This document shows, piece by piece, positions 33,186 through 41,380 of a DNA stretch of 64,000 nt. The notes beneath the pieces are model-generated. The model was not told the DNA's origin. It did not search any database and saw only the letters and a program-made list of their open reading frames with translations. Source of the stretch: JANXLS01 sp038227045 (GTDB lineage: Bacteria > Planctomycetota > SZUA-567 > H5-PLA8); assembly GCA_038227045.1 (NCBI GenBank), contig JBBRQD010000019.1, forward strand, positions 5,516-69,515, in the 5' to 3' direction. The translations under genes were made by a program, and so were the position numbers. Within the stretch, counting starts at the first letter, position 1. Every line of letters begins with the position of its first letter.

Positions 33186-34286
33186 ATGAAGTGCATGCAG
33201 CAAAATTATTCCGTTCGCACGTGGGTTATCGCAGTTCTTTTCGGCGCCATCATGGCGTCAAGCGTGAGCGCCGCGGAACAGTCGCCACCACCAAACGACG
33301 CGGATGCGAAAACAAAAGTGCTGGAAGAACGCGTCAAACAGTTGGAAAAGCGCATCGCCGATATGGAGGCAAACGAGGCAAAAGGTCTGTCGTCCACGCC
33401 GAAACGCTTCAATTTCCAGCAGGATGATTTCAACAAAATGTTCGACCAGATGCGCAAGCAGATGATGGAGAACAGCGTTCCGTTTGGCCAGGATGCGCCC
33501 ATGCCGCAGGTTCCCGGCATCATGCGCCACGCACGCAAACCGGCCCTGGGTGTCGGCGTCGATGAGGTCAGCGACGAATTGAAAACGCGTTTCAAAAACG
33601 ACGTCAAGGAAGGCGCATTCGTCCTGAACGTGTATCCGAATTCCACCGCTGAAAAGGCCGGAATCACAGTGGGCGACGCAATCACGTCGTTCGACGGCAA
33701 GCCCATCGCACACCCCAAAGCATTGATCGACGCGGTGAAGAACGCCGCGAAAGGCACGCACGAAATCATGCTCTCGCGGCACGGCGAAATACTGAAATTC
33801 AAAGTAGAATTAAATTCGCCGGACGCCGCAGTCCTCAACGAAAATCCATTGCTGCCCGGAGTCGGCAATGGCGATAAGAAAATGCGCACGGAACTGAAAG
33901 TCAGCGCGTTGGAAATGACCGACGCGCTGGCGAAGGATCTCGGGCTCAGCAACGACCAGAAAAGGAAGATGAGCGACATTCTGACGAATCACGCGAAAGC
34001 GTTGAGCGAGGAATTCAGCAAGTCGAACATTTCGGCAAACCACGGCTTCGGGTTCTCGATTACAGCGGATTTGAGCGCACTGGCAACGAAGCATGCGGAC
34101 AACGCCGCGAAGGAGCTGGCAGGCGTACTGAAAGACGATCAACTCAAGAAATGGAACGATTACCGCGCCACGCATTCAAGCATTTCGTTCTCGCAGTCGA
34201 TGCAAATGGGCAGCCAGCAACTGGATCCGCGAACCCATGGAGTGGAGCCGCCCGCTGAGAAAGAAACCGAAACTGTGAAGTTCTAA
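33186..34286 (+). CDS. Exported PDZ-domain protein with N-terminal coiled coil
   Basis: The protein is 366 residues from ATG 33186, 8 nt after AGGAGGAT. A signal peptide (VIAVLFGAIMASSVSAAE) is followed by a coiled coil at about 43-70 (KVLEERVKQLEKRIADMEAN). A low-complexity linker and a PDZ domain (about 125-210) come next, with GVGVDEVSDELKTRF, VLNVYPNSTAEKAGITVGDA and ITSFDGKPIAHP. A helical C-terminal domain (LGLSNDQKRKMSDILTNHAK, then LAGVLKDDQLKKW) resembles Spy-type periplasmic helices. No protease triad is present, so it is likely an adaptor or chaperone in the periplasm. Confidence 0.85.
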   Translation: MKCMQQNYSVRTWVIAVLFGAIMASSVSAAEQSPPPNDADAKTKVLEERVKQLEKRIADMEANEAKGLSSTPKRFNFQQDDFNKMFDQMRKQMMENSVPFGQDAPMPQVPGIMRHARKPALGVGVDEVSDELKTRFKNDVKEGAFVLNVYPNSTAEKAGITVGDAITSFDGKPIAHPKALIDAVKNAAKGTHEIMLSRHGEILKFKVELNSPDAAVLNENPLLPGVGNGDKKMRTELKVSALEMTDALAKDLGLSNDQKRKMSDILTNHAKALSEEFSKSNISANHGFGFSITADLSALATKHADNAAKELAGVLKDDQLKKWNDYRATHSSISFSQSMQMGSQQLDPRTHGVEPPAEKETETVKF

Positions 34287-34310
34287 GGACAACGGATGAA
34301 GTCAAAAATG

Positions 34311-34361
34311 CCGAATTCCGTGGATGAAAAGCTCTGGTTTTCATCCGCGGAATTCGGTTTG
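34311..34361 (+). terminator. Rho-independent terminator of the PDZ gene
   Basis: A 20-bp stem (34311-34330 with 34338-34357, one wobble pair) and a 7-nt loop are followed by TTTGTT. Confidence 0.88.
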
Positions 34362-34507
34362 TTATTGATGGTCATAATAGCTTGAGCAATTAAGATGCAA
34401 GTTCGGTTGCACCCTTTGCGTTCTATCAAATGAAAGGGCCGAAACTGTTTTCCCTTTCATTTGCTTGCAACCGGCTGCGGTTGACCCATATCGACTCAGA
34501 TTGCATT

Positions 34508-34891
34508 ATGCGATTTCTAAACGGCTTTCAATTTCATCTTTCAACAGCGCTGATTTGCATGATCGTGGCGGGGGTGTTAATTAAGTTTAATATTGATCCC
34601 TACGACAAAACGTACTCAACACATACGTCCATGGTCATAAGTTGCTTTGGACCGGGAAGCGGTATAACTACTCAATCCTTAAAAAGCGAACGTTCTGCTT
34701 ATGGATGGCCCCTGACACTCGGCCATCGCGATGTTTCCCAACCTGGCACCGCCGAGTTTGAATGGCTTGCTGGCGGAATGTTGATTGATGCACTCGTTGC
34801 GTTCCTGATTCTCGCTTCCATCGCTTGGACGTTTGAAGCATTCATCCGTTTTAGAAAAAGCAAGAAACCGGGAGCGTGTATCCCCCGTTAA
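34508..34891 (+). CDS. Small two-helix membrane protein, PVC type
   Basis: The protein is 127 residues from ATG 34508. The opening MRFLNGFQFHLSTALICMIV with AGVLIKFN is characteristic of a small membrane-protein group I recall from Planctomycetes and Verrucomicrobia (FQxHLSTA followed by a helix). A polar middle with YGWPLTL and a second helix (LIDALVAFLILASIAWTFEA) follow. Function is unknown. An upstream in-frame ATG at 34430 adds 26 unlikely residues. The 3' end overlaps the convergent molybdoenzyme gene by 4 bp. Local base composition is more A/T-rich. Confidence 0.65.
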   Translation: MRFLNGFQFHLSTALICMIVAGVLIKFNIDPYDKTYSTHTSMVISCFGPGSGITTQSLKSERSAYGWPLTLGHRDVSQPGTAEFEWLAGGMLIDALVAFLILASIAWTFEAFIRFRKSKKPGACIPR

Positions 34892-37155
34892 TCCTCAATC
34901 GCCTCCACCTTCACCGCACACGCCTTGTACGACGGCTGCTTCGAATACGGATCGAACGATGGAAACGTGAGCTGGTTGACCGTCTCGTAATGCATCGGCA
35001 CGAAAATCTGCCCTGCTTTTACCGAATTCGAAATCACCGCTTTCGCGATCACTTCGCCCCGGCGCGACGCGATTTTGACGCGCTGGTTCGCCTTCACACC
35101 AAGCTTCTTCGCGTCAGACGCGCTCAATTCAACGTATATATTCTGCGGATAAAGCGTGCGCAACACCGCCGATTTTTTGGTGCGTGTCTGCGTGTGCCAC
35201 TGCGACGCCGAACCGCGCCCCGTCAGCAGCAGCAGCGGGTAGTCGTCGTCCGGCTTTTCGGGCATCGGCTTGGGCGCTTCGAAGATGAATTTCGCGCGCT
35301 GGTCCGGCGTGAAAAATAGGCCGTCTCCGAAAAGCCGGCGCTCGCGGTTTGTTTCAGCGGCGTCCGTGTACGGCCATTGAATGCCGCCCTGCTCGTCGAT
35401 CGCGCGGTAATCGGCGATGCCGCTGAAATCGCACGGCTGCCCTTTCGACAATTTTTTCATGATCTGAAAGACTGCTTCGGGCGTCTCCCACGCTTCGAAC
35501 ATTTTTCCGCAGCCCCAATAATACGCGATTAATTTACAGATCGCGAAATCGCTGAGCGCCAGGCCCGGGGCTTTGACCACGCGCTTCGAAAGTCCGAAGC
35601 GGCGCTCGGAGTTGATGAATACGCCCTCCTTCTCGCCCCACCCCGCCGCGGGTAACACGAGATGCGCGAATTCCGCCGTCTCCGTCGAGCAGTACATGTC
35701 CTGGACGACGAAGAAATCCAGCTTCTTGATCAACTCCTTGAAATCGTTCTGGTGAATCCAGGAATGCGCCGCATTCGTCGCCACCATCCACAGCCCCTTG
35801 ATCCGTCCTTCGCGAATGCCGTCGATGATTTCGTTGTACGCAAGACTGTTCTTCGTTGGGACGCTCGCGACATCGATGTTCAACAGATTCGCGACCGTCG
35901 CGCGATCCTGAGCGTTCGTGAAATCGCGGCCGCCGAACAACCCCGTCGTGTTGCTGAAGAGCCGCGAACCCATCGCGTTGCACTGCCCGGTGATCGAATT
36001 CGCGCCAGTGCCGGGGCGGCCAATGTTGCCGGTCATCAGCGCCAGATTGATCAGGCTTTGCGCCGTCCGCACGCCCTCGTAACTTTGATTGACGCCCATC
36101 GTCCACCAGAACGACACGCGCTCGCTCTCGTGGATGACTTTGGCCATTTCGAGCAGTTTTTTCTCGCTGATTCCCGTGCTCTTTTCGACCGCGGCCGGTG
36201 TGAAGTCCCGCACAAATACGGCGAAGTCTTCGAAACCCGCCGTGTGTTTCTCGATGAAGTCCGTGTCGATCCAGCCCTCGCGAATCAGAATGTGCGCGAG
36301 GCCGTAAAACAGGCTCAAATCCGATTTCGGCTCGATCTGTAAATGATCCGTCGCGGCGAGCGCGGTTTCCGTTTTGCGTGGATCGACGACGACGATGCGC
36401 GGCTTGCGCCTGTTGCGCAGCACGCGTTCCCATAGGATCGGATGCGCGATGCAGAGGTTGCTGCCGACGAGAAAAATCGCGTCGGATTCCTCAAAGTCTT
36501 TGTACGTGTAGGGCGGCGCGTCGAAGCCGAACGCCTGCTTGTACGCGACGACCGCGGTGGCCATGCACTGCCGCGTGTTGCCGTCGCCATGAATCACGCC
36601 CATGCCGAATTTCGCGAGCGCGCCGAGGAACGCCAGTTCCTCCGTGACAATCTGCCCTGTGCCCAGCCACGCGACCGATTCCATGCCGTGCCGGCCCTGA
36701 ATATCCTTGAAGCGCGTGCAAAACGCATTCAGCGCGACATCCCAGGCGACGGCCTCCAATTTTCCAGATGCGCTGCGCAGCAGCGGCGTCGTGGCGCGGT
36801 CGCTGGCCTTCAATACCTCCAGCGCTTCCCAGCCTTTCGGGCAGGCCATGCCCAGATTCACCGGATAATCGGCGGTGGGCGATAGCCCGATGGCTTCGCC
36901 ACCTTTTAAGTGAATATTTAAGCCGCAGCCCGTCGAACAATACCCGCAGACCATGTTCGTCGTCGCGTCCGGCTTCAAGCGCTCTGGCACGTGGCCCAAC
37001 CCGAATCCACCGGGGCTGAGCAACAAATCGCGCGTCAACTTGCCATCCCATTGGCGAATGAGGTCCGAGACTTTGCCGACGAGCGTCGCCTTTCTTTTAC
37101 GACCCGATTTTCGCGCGGAAATCCGTCCGGAGGATCGATTGGATTTCGCGTTCAT
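34888..37155 (-). CDS. Molybdopterin oxidoreductase, assimilatory nitrate reductase-like
   Basis: The protein has 755 residues. The N-terminal [4Fe-4S] motif is CGYCSTGC with CPKG later. A likely Mo-ligand Cys lies in NTRQCMATAVVAYKQAFG. The segment NIGRPGTGANSITGQCNAMG is very typical of Nas/NarB nitrate reductases. The C-terminal beta-barrel pterin domain begins YPLLLLTGRGSASQWHT and ends near SYKACAVKVE. The basic N-terminus has no Tat signal, so the enzyme should be cytoplasmic. It overlaps the DmsBC gene by ATGA. Nitrate reduction is the likely reaction. A formate dehydrogenase-like enzyme is the alternative. No nitrite reductase or nitrate transporter is nearby. Confidence 0.85.
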   Translation of the reverse strand: MNAKSNRSSGRISARKSGRKRKATLVGKVSDLIRQWDGKLTRDLLLSPGGFGLGHVPERLKPDATTNMVCGYCSTGCGLNIHLKGGEAIGLSPTADYPVNLGMACPKGWEALEVLKASDRATTPLLRSASGKLEAVAWDVALNAFCTRFKDIQGRHGMESVAWLGTGQIVTEELAFLGALAKFGMGVIHGDGNTRQCMATAVVAYKQAFGFDAPPYTYKDFEESDAIFLVGSNLCIAHPILWERVLRNRRKPRIVVVDPRKTETALAATDHLQIEPKSDLSLFYGLAHILIREGWIDTDFIEKHTAGFEDFAVFVRDFTPAAVEKSTGISEKKLLEMAKVIHESERVSFWWTMGVNQSYEGVRTAQSLINLALMTGNIGRPGTGANSITGQCNAMGSRLFSNTTGLFGGRDFTNAQDRATVANLLNIDVASVPTKNSLAYNEIIDGIREGRIKGLWMVATNAAHSWIHQNDFKELIKKLDFFVVQDMYCSTETAEFAHLVLPAAGWGEKEGVFINSERRFGLSKRVVKAPGLALSDFAICKLIAYYWGCGKMFEAWETPEAVFQIMKKLSKGQPCDFSGIADYRAIDEQGGIQWPYTDAAETNRERRLFGDGLFFTPDQRAKFIFEAPKPMPEKPDDDYPLLLLTGRGSASQWHTQTRTKKSAVLRTLYPQNIYVELSASDAKKLGVKANQRVKIASRRGEVIAKAVISNSVKAGQIFVPMHYETVNQLTFPSFDPYSKQPSYKACAVKVEAIED

Positions 37156-38858
37156 GCCGCCGATCCTCCCGGCATTTTCAACGCGACCACGGCGCGGAAG
37201 AACAGGTAGCGTTCCAACAATTCGGCAAGCAGCGAAAATGCGCAGATCGCAGCAGTGAAGAACAGCGCGACGGCGCCGCTCATCCCCGGCCCCATCATCA
37301 TCAATGGCAGAATTAATCCGCCGATCACACCCAGCGTGAAGCGCATGTTTGTCACCACGACCAGATCGCGCGCCATCAAGAGCGCCGATTTTTTCAGCGG
37401 ATGATGCGGCGCGAATTTGCGCAGATGCCTGAAAATCAAGCCTTCATAAAGAAGCTTGAACAACGCCACGCCCATGATGGCTGCACAGATCTGTTTGATT
37501 CCCGGAAGAGGCGCGCCGGATGAATTGGAATTCACGGAAATGAAAAGTGAAAATCCAGCGAGGCCGAGAAGCGCGGTGCTCAAACCGAATTTGACAGCGG
37601 TCAGCGAAGCTCTCCAGAACTCGCGGCGCGTATCGATGTAGATCATCATCGAGCAGACAACACCCAGCAAGCCGGTGAACACCGTCGCCGCCTGCAAAAT
37701 CGAAACGGCGCTGCCGGGCAATTGAATGCCGATCTTCGGCAGAAAGAACGACGCCGCGAACGCGCTGGATGCGCCAAGGTACGCGCTGAACGCGACGATC
37801 TCGCGGCTCATCCACGACGTTCTAAGTCCCAACACCGCGCGGAATGCGTACAGCGGCCGGCCGAGATGCAGGATCGCGCTGTTCAAGCCCACGAAACCGG
37901 CAGCAAATGCGGCGACAACGAACGCCGCGCGCGACGATCCAAGCGCGTCCGTGTGCGTAAAAAAGCTCAACAGCCAATCGGCGGCGAACGCTCCGACGGA
38001 AAGTTGTGTCAGCACCAACATGAACACCAGCGGCGTATGGCTGGGTTCCGGCGTCGCGCGGTGCAAATCCGCCGCCGCTGTGTTGTACGGGAGCGGATTC
38101 TTTTTCAGATAACGCGTGGTCGGCAGCGTGTAATCCGGCTCGGGCGCGCCCGGGAGAAACTCATTGTTCGCCGCGCGTTCGGCCACATCGTCTAGTTTGA
38201 CGATCGCGATCTTGATCGCGGTATTCGGACACGCCTGCACGCACGCCGGCGCCTCGCTCGCGGCCAGGCGGTTGGAACACATGTCGCATTTGCGGACGAT
38301 GCCGCGCTTGGGGTTGTACTTCGGCACGTCGTAGGGGCACTTCAGCACGCAGTATTGACAGCCGATGCATTGGTCGTCGAGATGCCGGACGATGCCGGTG
38401 AATTCGTCCTTCGCATACGCCTTGACCGGACAGCCATCCATGCACGCCGGATGCGCGCAATGGTGGCAGGCCGACGTGACCATTTGAAAAATCGGCGCGG
38501 ATTCGTTGCCGCCTTGCAGCAGCCCAACCGTTCGCCAGACTTCGTCGTCGTCGAGTCCGTTCATCGAATGACAGGCGGTCACGCACGCTTTGCAGCCCGT
38601 ACAGGCATCCATATCGACTTCAAACGCGTATTGCTCGCCCTTTTTGGGCGCGCTAAGCGGAATCAGATCGCGATAATATTTTTCATGAAGCGGCGGAGTA
38701 TGGACGTCGTGCTGGCGTGAAAAGCGGTCAACGGCGGTCAACTGCTGCTGATCGTTCAAAAAGAAATCGATCAAAGCGCGACCATCGCCATCGACGATTG
38801 GCGCATTGTGCTCGTTTTTTAACACCTGATTTGGTTGAGACACACACAATGCGCCCAT
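37152..38858 (-). CDS. DmsB-DmsC fusion: four-cluster ferredoxin joined to a membrane anchor
   Basis: The protein is 568 residues from ATG 38858 (MGALCVSQ), preceded by GAGGAAG. An upstream frame to 38993 is not protein-like. Residues about 80-250 carry four Cys clusters for [4Fe-4S] centres: CTGCKACVTAC, CHHCAHPACMDGCP, CIGCQYCVLKCP and CDMCSN with CVQACP. From about 285 to the end, eight or so transmembrane helices match the DmsC quinol-oxidising anchor (LVLTQLSVGAFAADWLLSFF). The fusion would pass electrons from the quinone pool to the co-encoded molybdoenzyme, with which it overlaps by 4 bp. Confidence 0.88.
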   Translation of the reverse strand: MGALCVSQPNQVLKNEHNAPIVDGDGRALIDFFLNDQQQLTAVDRFSRQHDVHTPPLHEKYYRDLIPLSAPKKGEQYAFEVDMDACTGCKACVTACHSMNGLDDDEVWRTVGLLQGGNESAPIFQMVTSACHHCAHPACMDGCPVKAYAKDEFTGIVRHLDDQCIGCQYCVLKCPYDVPKYNPKRGIVRKCDMCSNRLAASEAPACVQACPNTAIKIAIVKLDDVAERAANNEFLPGAPEPDYTLPTTRYLKKNPLPYNTAAADLHRATPEPSHTPLVFMLVLTQLSVGAFAADWLLSFFTHTDALGSSRAAFVVAAFAAGFVGLNSAILHLGRPLYAFRAVLGLRTSWMSREIVAFSAYLGASSAFAASFFLPKIGIQLPGSAVSILQAATVFTGLLGVVCSMMIYIDTRREFWRASLTAVKFGLSTALLGLAGFSLFISVNSNSSGAPLPGIKQICAAIMGVALFKLLYEGLIFRHLRKFAPHHPLKKSALLMARDLVVVTNMRFTLGVIGGLILPLMMMGPGMSGAVALFFTAAICAFSLLAELLERYLFFRAVVALKMPGGSAA

Positions 38859-38929
38859 TAATAGGTCTTCCTCATGTCGTCTGAGGAAGAGAGCAAGCAA
38901 GGTGCCGAAGGATGGAATTGTCCGTGGCT

Positions 38930-38987
38930 GGACCGTCTCGGTCCCGATTGTGCCGACGCGGTTACGGGACCGGGACCGGGACGGTCC
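38930..38987. repeat. Inverted repeat with GGGACC units, after dprA
   Basis: The arms at 38930-38946 (GGACCGTCTCGGTCCCG) and 38971-38987 pair with one mismatch, with an extra CGGGAC unit inside the loop. It sits 9 bp after the dprA stop and upstream of the DmsBC gene, so it probably terminates dprA transcription. Confidence 0.7.
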
Positions 38988-38996
38988 CGCCACGTT

Positions 38997-40238
38997 TCAC
39001 GCTTTTAGAAATCGCTTTCCAGGCAATTGGCGGCAGAGCCGTTTGACTTCCAACACGAGCAGCGTCGCCAAAACCTCATGCGCCTGCAGCCCGCTTTGGA
39101 CGATGAGATCATCGATCGAACGCGCGGCGTTGAGATCGAGCAGATCGAAAAGTTTTCGTTCGCGCGGATTCAAATTGAGCGCGCGCAGATCCGTGCCGCT
39201 CGGGCGCGTGTCCTGTTTTTCGTGCGCATCGAGAAGCGGCGTGGCGGCCGGCGTTTCGATTTTTTCCGGCGACCGAATCGTGCTCTTCGACGCCGTGCGA
39301 ATCCGCGCGTCGGCGGGCCGAATGCGCACCATCGGTTCGGCGATGTCGCGCAACTCGTCGAGAATATCCTCGACATCTTCGACGAGCTTCGCCCCCTTCT
39401 TAATGAGCCGGTGCGGGCCGCGCGAATTGGGGCTGAGGACACTGCCCGGCACCGCGAAGACTTCGCGGTTCATGTCCACCGCATAACGCGCGGTGATCAG
39501 CGATCCGGAAGTCTCGGTGCCTTCGACGACGACGGTCCCGAGCGTCATGCCGGCGATGATGCGGTTGCGTCCGGGAAAATGTTGTGCGGACGGCGGCGTA
39601 TCGAGCGGGAGTTCGCTCAATGCCGCGCCGCGCGCGCCGCCGCCTCCGACGATGCGCTCGTACAAGGCTTTGTTTTCGGGCGGATACACAGTGCCGATGC
39701 CATTTCCCATCACGGCTATGGTGCGTCCGCGTTCGGCGGAGAGGGCGCCGATATGCGCCGCGGTATCGATGCCGCGCGCCAGGCCGCTGACCACGGTGAA
39801 GCCCGCGTGCGCCAGTCCGGCCGCGAGGCGCTCGGCCTGCTCCCGGCCGTAATGCGAGCAGTGTCGCGAACCGACGATCGCCACCGACAGCGCATCCTCG
39901 GGCAGCAGCGTGCCGTCGAGATAAATCACCGGCGGCGGATCGTACGTGCTCAACAGCGTGCGCGGATACTGGCTGTCGTCGAGCGTCACGATGTTGATGC
40001 CGCGCGTCCTGGCGCGTTCGATTTCCTCAATCGCCCACGGATCGCTGCGCGCGTCCGCGACGCCGTCGGCCATGCGCGGTGACACGTCGGGGACTTCCAT
40101 CAAGCGCTCGCGCGGCGCGGCCAGCGCGGCTTCGGCCGAGCCGAACACACGAATCAGTTTGCGAAACGTGACCGGCCCGATATTCCGCGCGCGGGAGAGG
40201 CGCAGCGCCGCGATCAAGGCGGGCGAAGAGGCATCCAT
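38997..40238 (-). CDS. dprA: DNA-processing protein DprA
   Basis: The protein is 413 residues from ATG 40238 (MDASSPALIAALRLSRARNI); the in-frame ATG at 40277 is less likely. DprA loads RecA onto incoming single-stranded DNA during transformation. Seen here are an N-terminal helical part with a helix-hairpin-helix (NIGPVTFRKLIRVFGS) and the Rossmann-like core with IVGSRHCSHYGREQAERLA, GLARGIDTAAHIGAL and VVVEGTETSGSLITARYAVD. GAKLVEDVEDIL and a C-terminal winged helix (DDLIVQSGLQAHEVLATLLV) complete it. No competence genes are adjacent. Confidence 0.95.
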   Translation of the reverse strand: MDASSPALIAALRLSRARNIGPVTFRKLIRVFGSAEAALAAPRERLMEVPDVSPRMADGVADARSDPWAIEEIERARTRGINIVTLDDSQYPRTLLSTYDPPPVIYLDGTLLPEDALSVAIVGSRHCSHYGREQAERLAAGLAHAGFTVVSGLARGIDTAAHIGALSAERGRTIAVMGNGIGTVYPPENKALYERIVGGGGARGAALSELPLDTPPSAQHFPGRNRIIAGMTLGTVVVEGTETSGSLITARYAVDMNREVFAVPGSVLSPNSRGPHRLIKKGAKLVEDVEDILDELRDIAEPMVRIRPADARIRTASKSTIRSPEKIETPAATPLLDAHEKQDTRPSGTDLRALNLNPRERKLFDLLDLNAARSIDDLIVQSGLQAHEVLATLLVLEVKRLCRQLPGKRFLKA

Positions 40239-40322
40239 TATGCAAAACTCAATGGCCAAAATGAAAGATGAAGACAACCGAAGTTAACGCTCGCCGCGAT
40301 GGAGCGCAAGGGGCGGAATTGG

Positions 40323-40362
40323 GGTGCGGGCTTCCAGCCTGCGCAGGCTGGAAGCCCGCACC
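40323..40362. repeat. Perfect 40-bp palindrome
   Basis: GGTGCGGGCTTCCAGCCTGC is followed immediately by its exact reverse complement, with no loop base. It lies 9 bp beyond the stop of the LysR gene and about 85 bp upstream of dprA. It could end the LysR transcript, and it looks like a dispersed repeat. Confidence 0.85.
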
Positions 40363-40371
40363 ACAAAAATG

Positions 40372-41256
40372 CTACTCTCCACGCCGTATGAATTGCACGA
40401 ACCGCTGCAATACCGGCGATAAATCGCCGCGCCGCCACGCCATCACGGTTTCGTAAACCGGCGCATCCGCCGGCAAAGACACGAACGTCACGCCGCCGCG
40501 TTTCAGGATATTGGGCGTCGTGGGCAGCGGCGCAATCCCCAGCCCGGCCGAAACCATCCAGAGCTGCGTGGACAGATTATTGGTGTATTGTTCGACCTTC
40601 GGCTCGAAGCCCGCCATGCGGCACTTGAAATACAGGCCTTCGTAAAACATTCGCGCGGCGTCGGGATTGATCAAGATGAAGTTCTCGCCTTTGAGTTCGG
40701 ACCAATTCACGTTTTTCTTTCGCGCCAGTGCATGCCCGGTCGGCACAGCCATGCGCATGGTCTCGCGCTTGATCAAATGCGTATCGATCAAATCCGGAAT
40801 CTGCGACGGCAGCCGCAGAAATCCCGCGTCGATCTCGCCGGAGAGCAGTCCTTCGAGCTGGCGGACCGACAAATAATCCGACAAGGAGAGGTCGATCTCG
40901 GGATGCCTTTGGCGAAAGCGCCGTAAAATAGAAGAGAAAAAATGAGGCGAGATAATCGCCATGTTCACGCCAATGGAAAGCCGCCCCAGATGGCCTTCCG
41001 AGCGCAACTTTGTTTTGCGTTCAAGCTGCGCCACGGAATCCAGGACGTTGCGCGCGTCAACCATGAAATCCTTCCCCGACTGCGTCAGCATGATCTTGCG
41101 CCGCGAACGGTCGAAGAGCTTCAACCCCGTTTCACGTTCGAGATCTTGAATCTGCTGGCTTAAGGGGGGCTGAGCAATGTTAAGCCGCCGCGCTGCCTGG
41201 CTGAACGACAGCTCTTCCGCGACCGCGATGAAGTACCGAAGATGCCGGAGTTCCAT
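40372..41256 (-). CDS. LysR-type transcriptional regulator
   Basis: The protein has 294 residues. The N-terminal winged helix-turn-helix (MELRHLRYFIAVAEELSFSQ, AARRLNIAQPPLSQQIQDLE) is textbook LysR. A periplasmic-binding-like effector domain follows (LSIGVNMAIISPHFFSSILR, later FILINPDAARMFYEG). It is divergently oriented from the RND pump and presumably controls it and itself from the 124-bp spacer, which carries a dyad at 41279-41302. The effector is unknown. Confidence 0.93.
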   Translation of the reverse strand: MELRHLRYFIAVAEELSFSQAARRLNIAQPPLSQQIQDLERETGLKLFDRSRRKIMLTQSGKDFMVDARNVLDSVAQLERKTKLRSEGHLGRLSIGVNMAIISPHFFSSILRRFRQRHPEIDLSLSDYLSVRQLEGLLSGEIDAGFLRLPSQIPDLIDTHLIKRETMRMAVPTGHALARKKNVNWSELKGENFILINPDAARMFYEGLYFKCRMAGFEPKVEQYTNNLSTQLWMVSAGLGIAPLPTTPNILKRGGVTFVSLPADAPVYETVMAWRRGDLSPVLQRFVQFIRRGE

Positions 41257-41278
41257 GGTGTTATCCCATACTCAATAA

Positions 41279-41302
41279 ATATAGATAGAAGATAAACTAT
41301 AT
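41279..41302. promoter_or_regulatory. Candidate LysR operator (dyad ATATAG-N12-CTATAT)
   Basis: An A/T-rich dyad, ATATAG (41279-41284) and CTATAT (41297-41302) with a 12-nt spacer, sits 23 bp upstream of the LysR start and about 80 bp upstream of the pump. LysR boxes are typically A/T-rich dyads around T-N11-A. Assignment rests on position and symmetry. Confidence 0.45.
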
Positions 41303-41380
41303 ATTTGAAGTTAACTAGGTCAAATGTATTATACCTTTCGAAGCGGTGTGGATTTCCAGCCGTTTCGGAAAGGATCGGCT

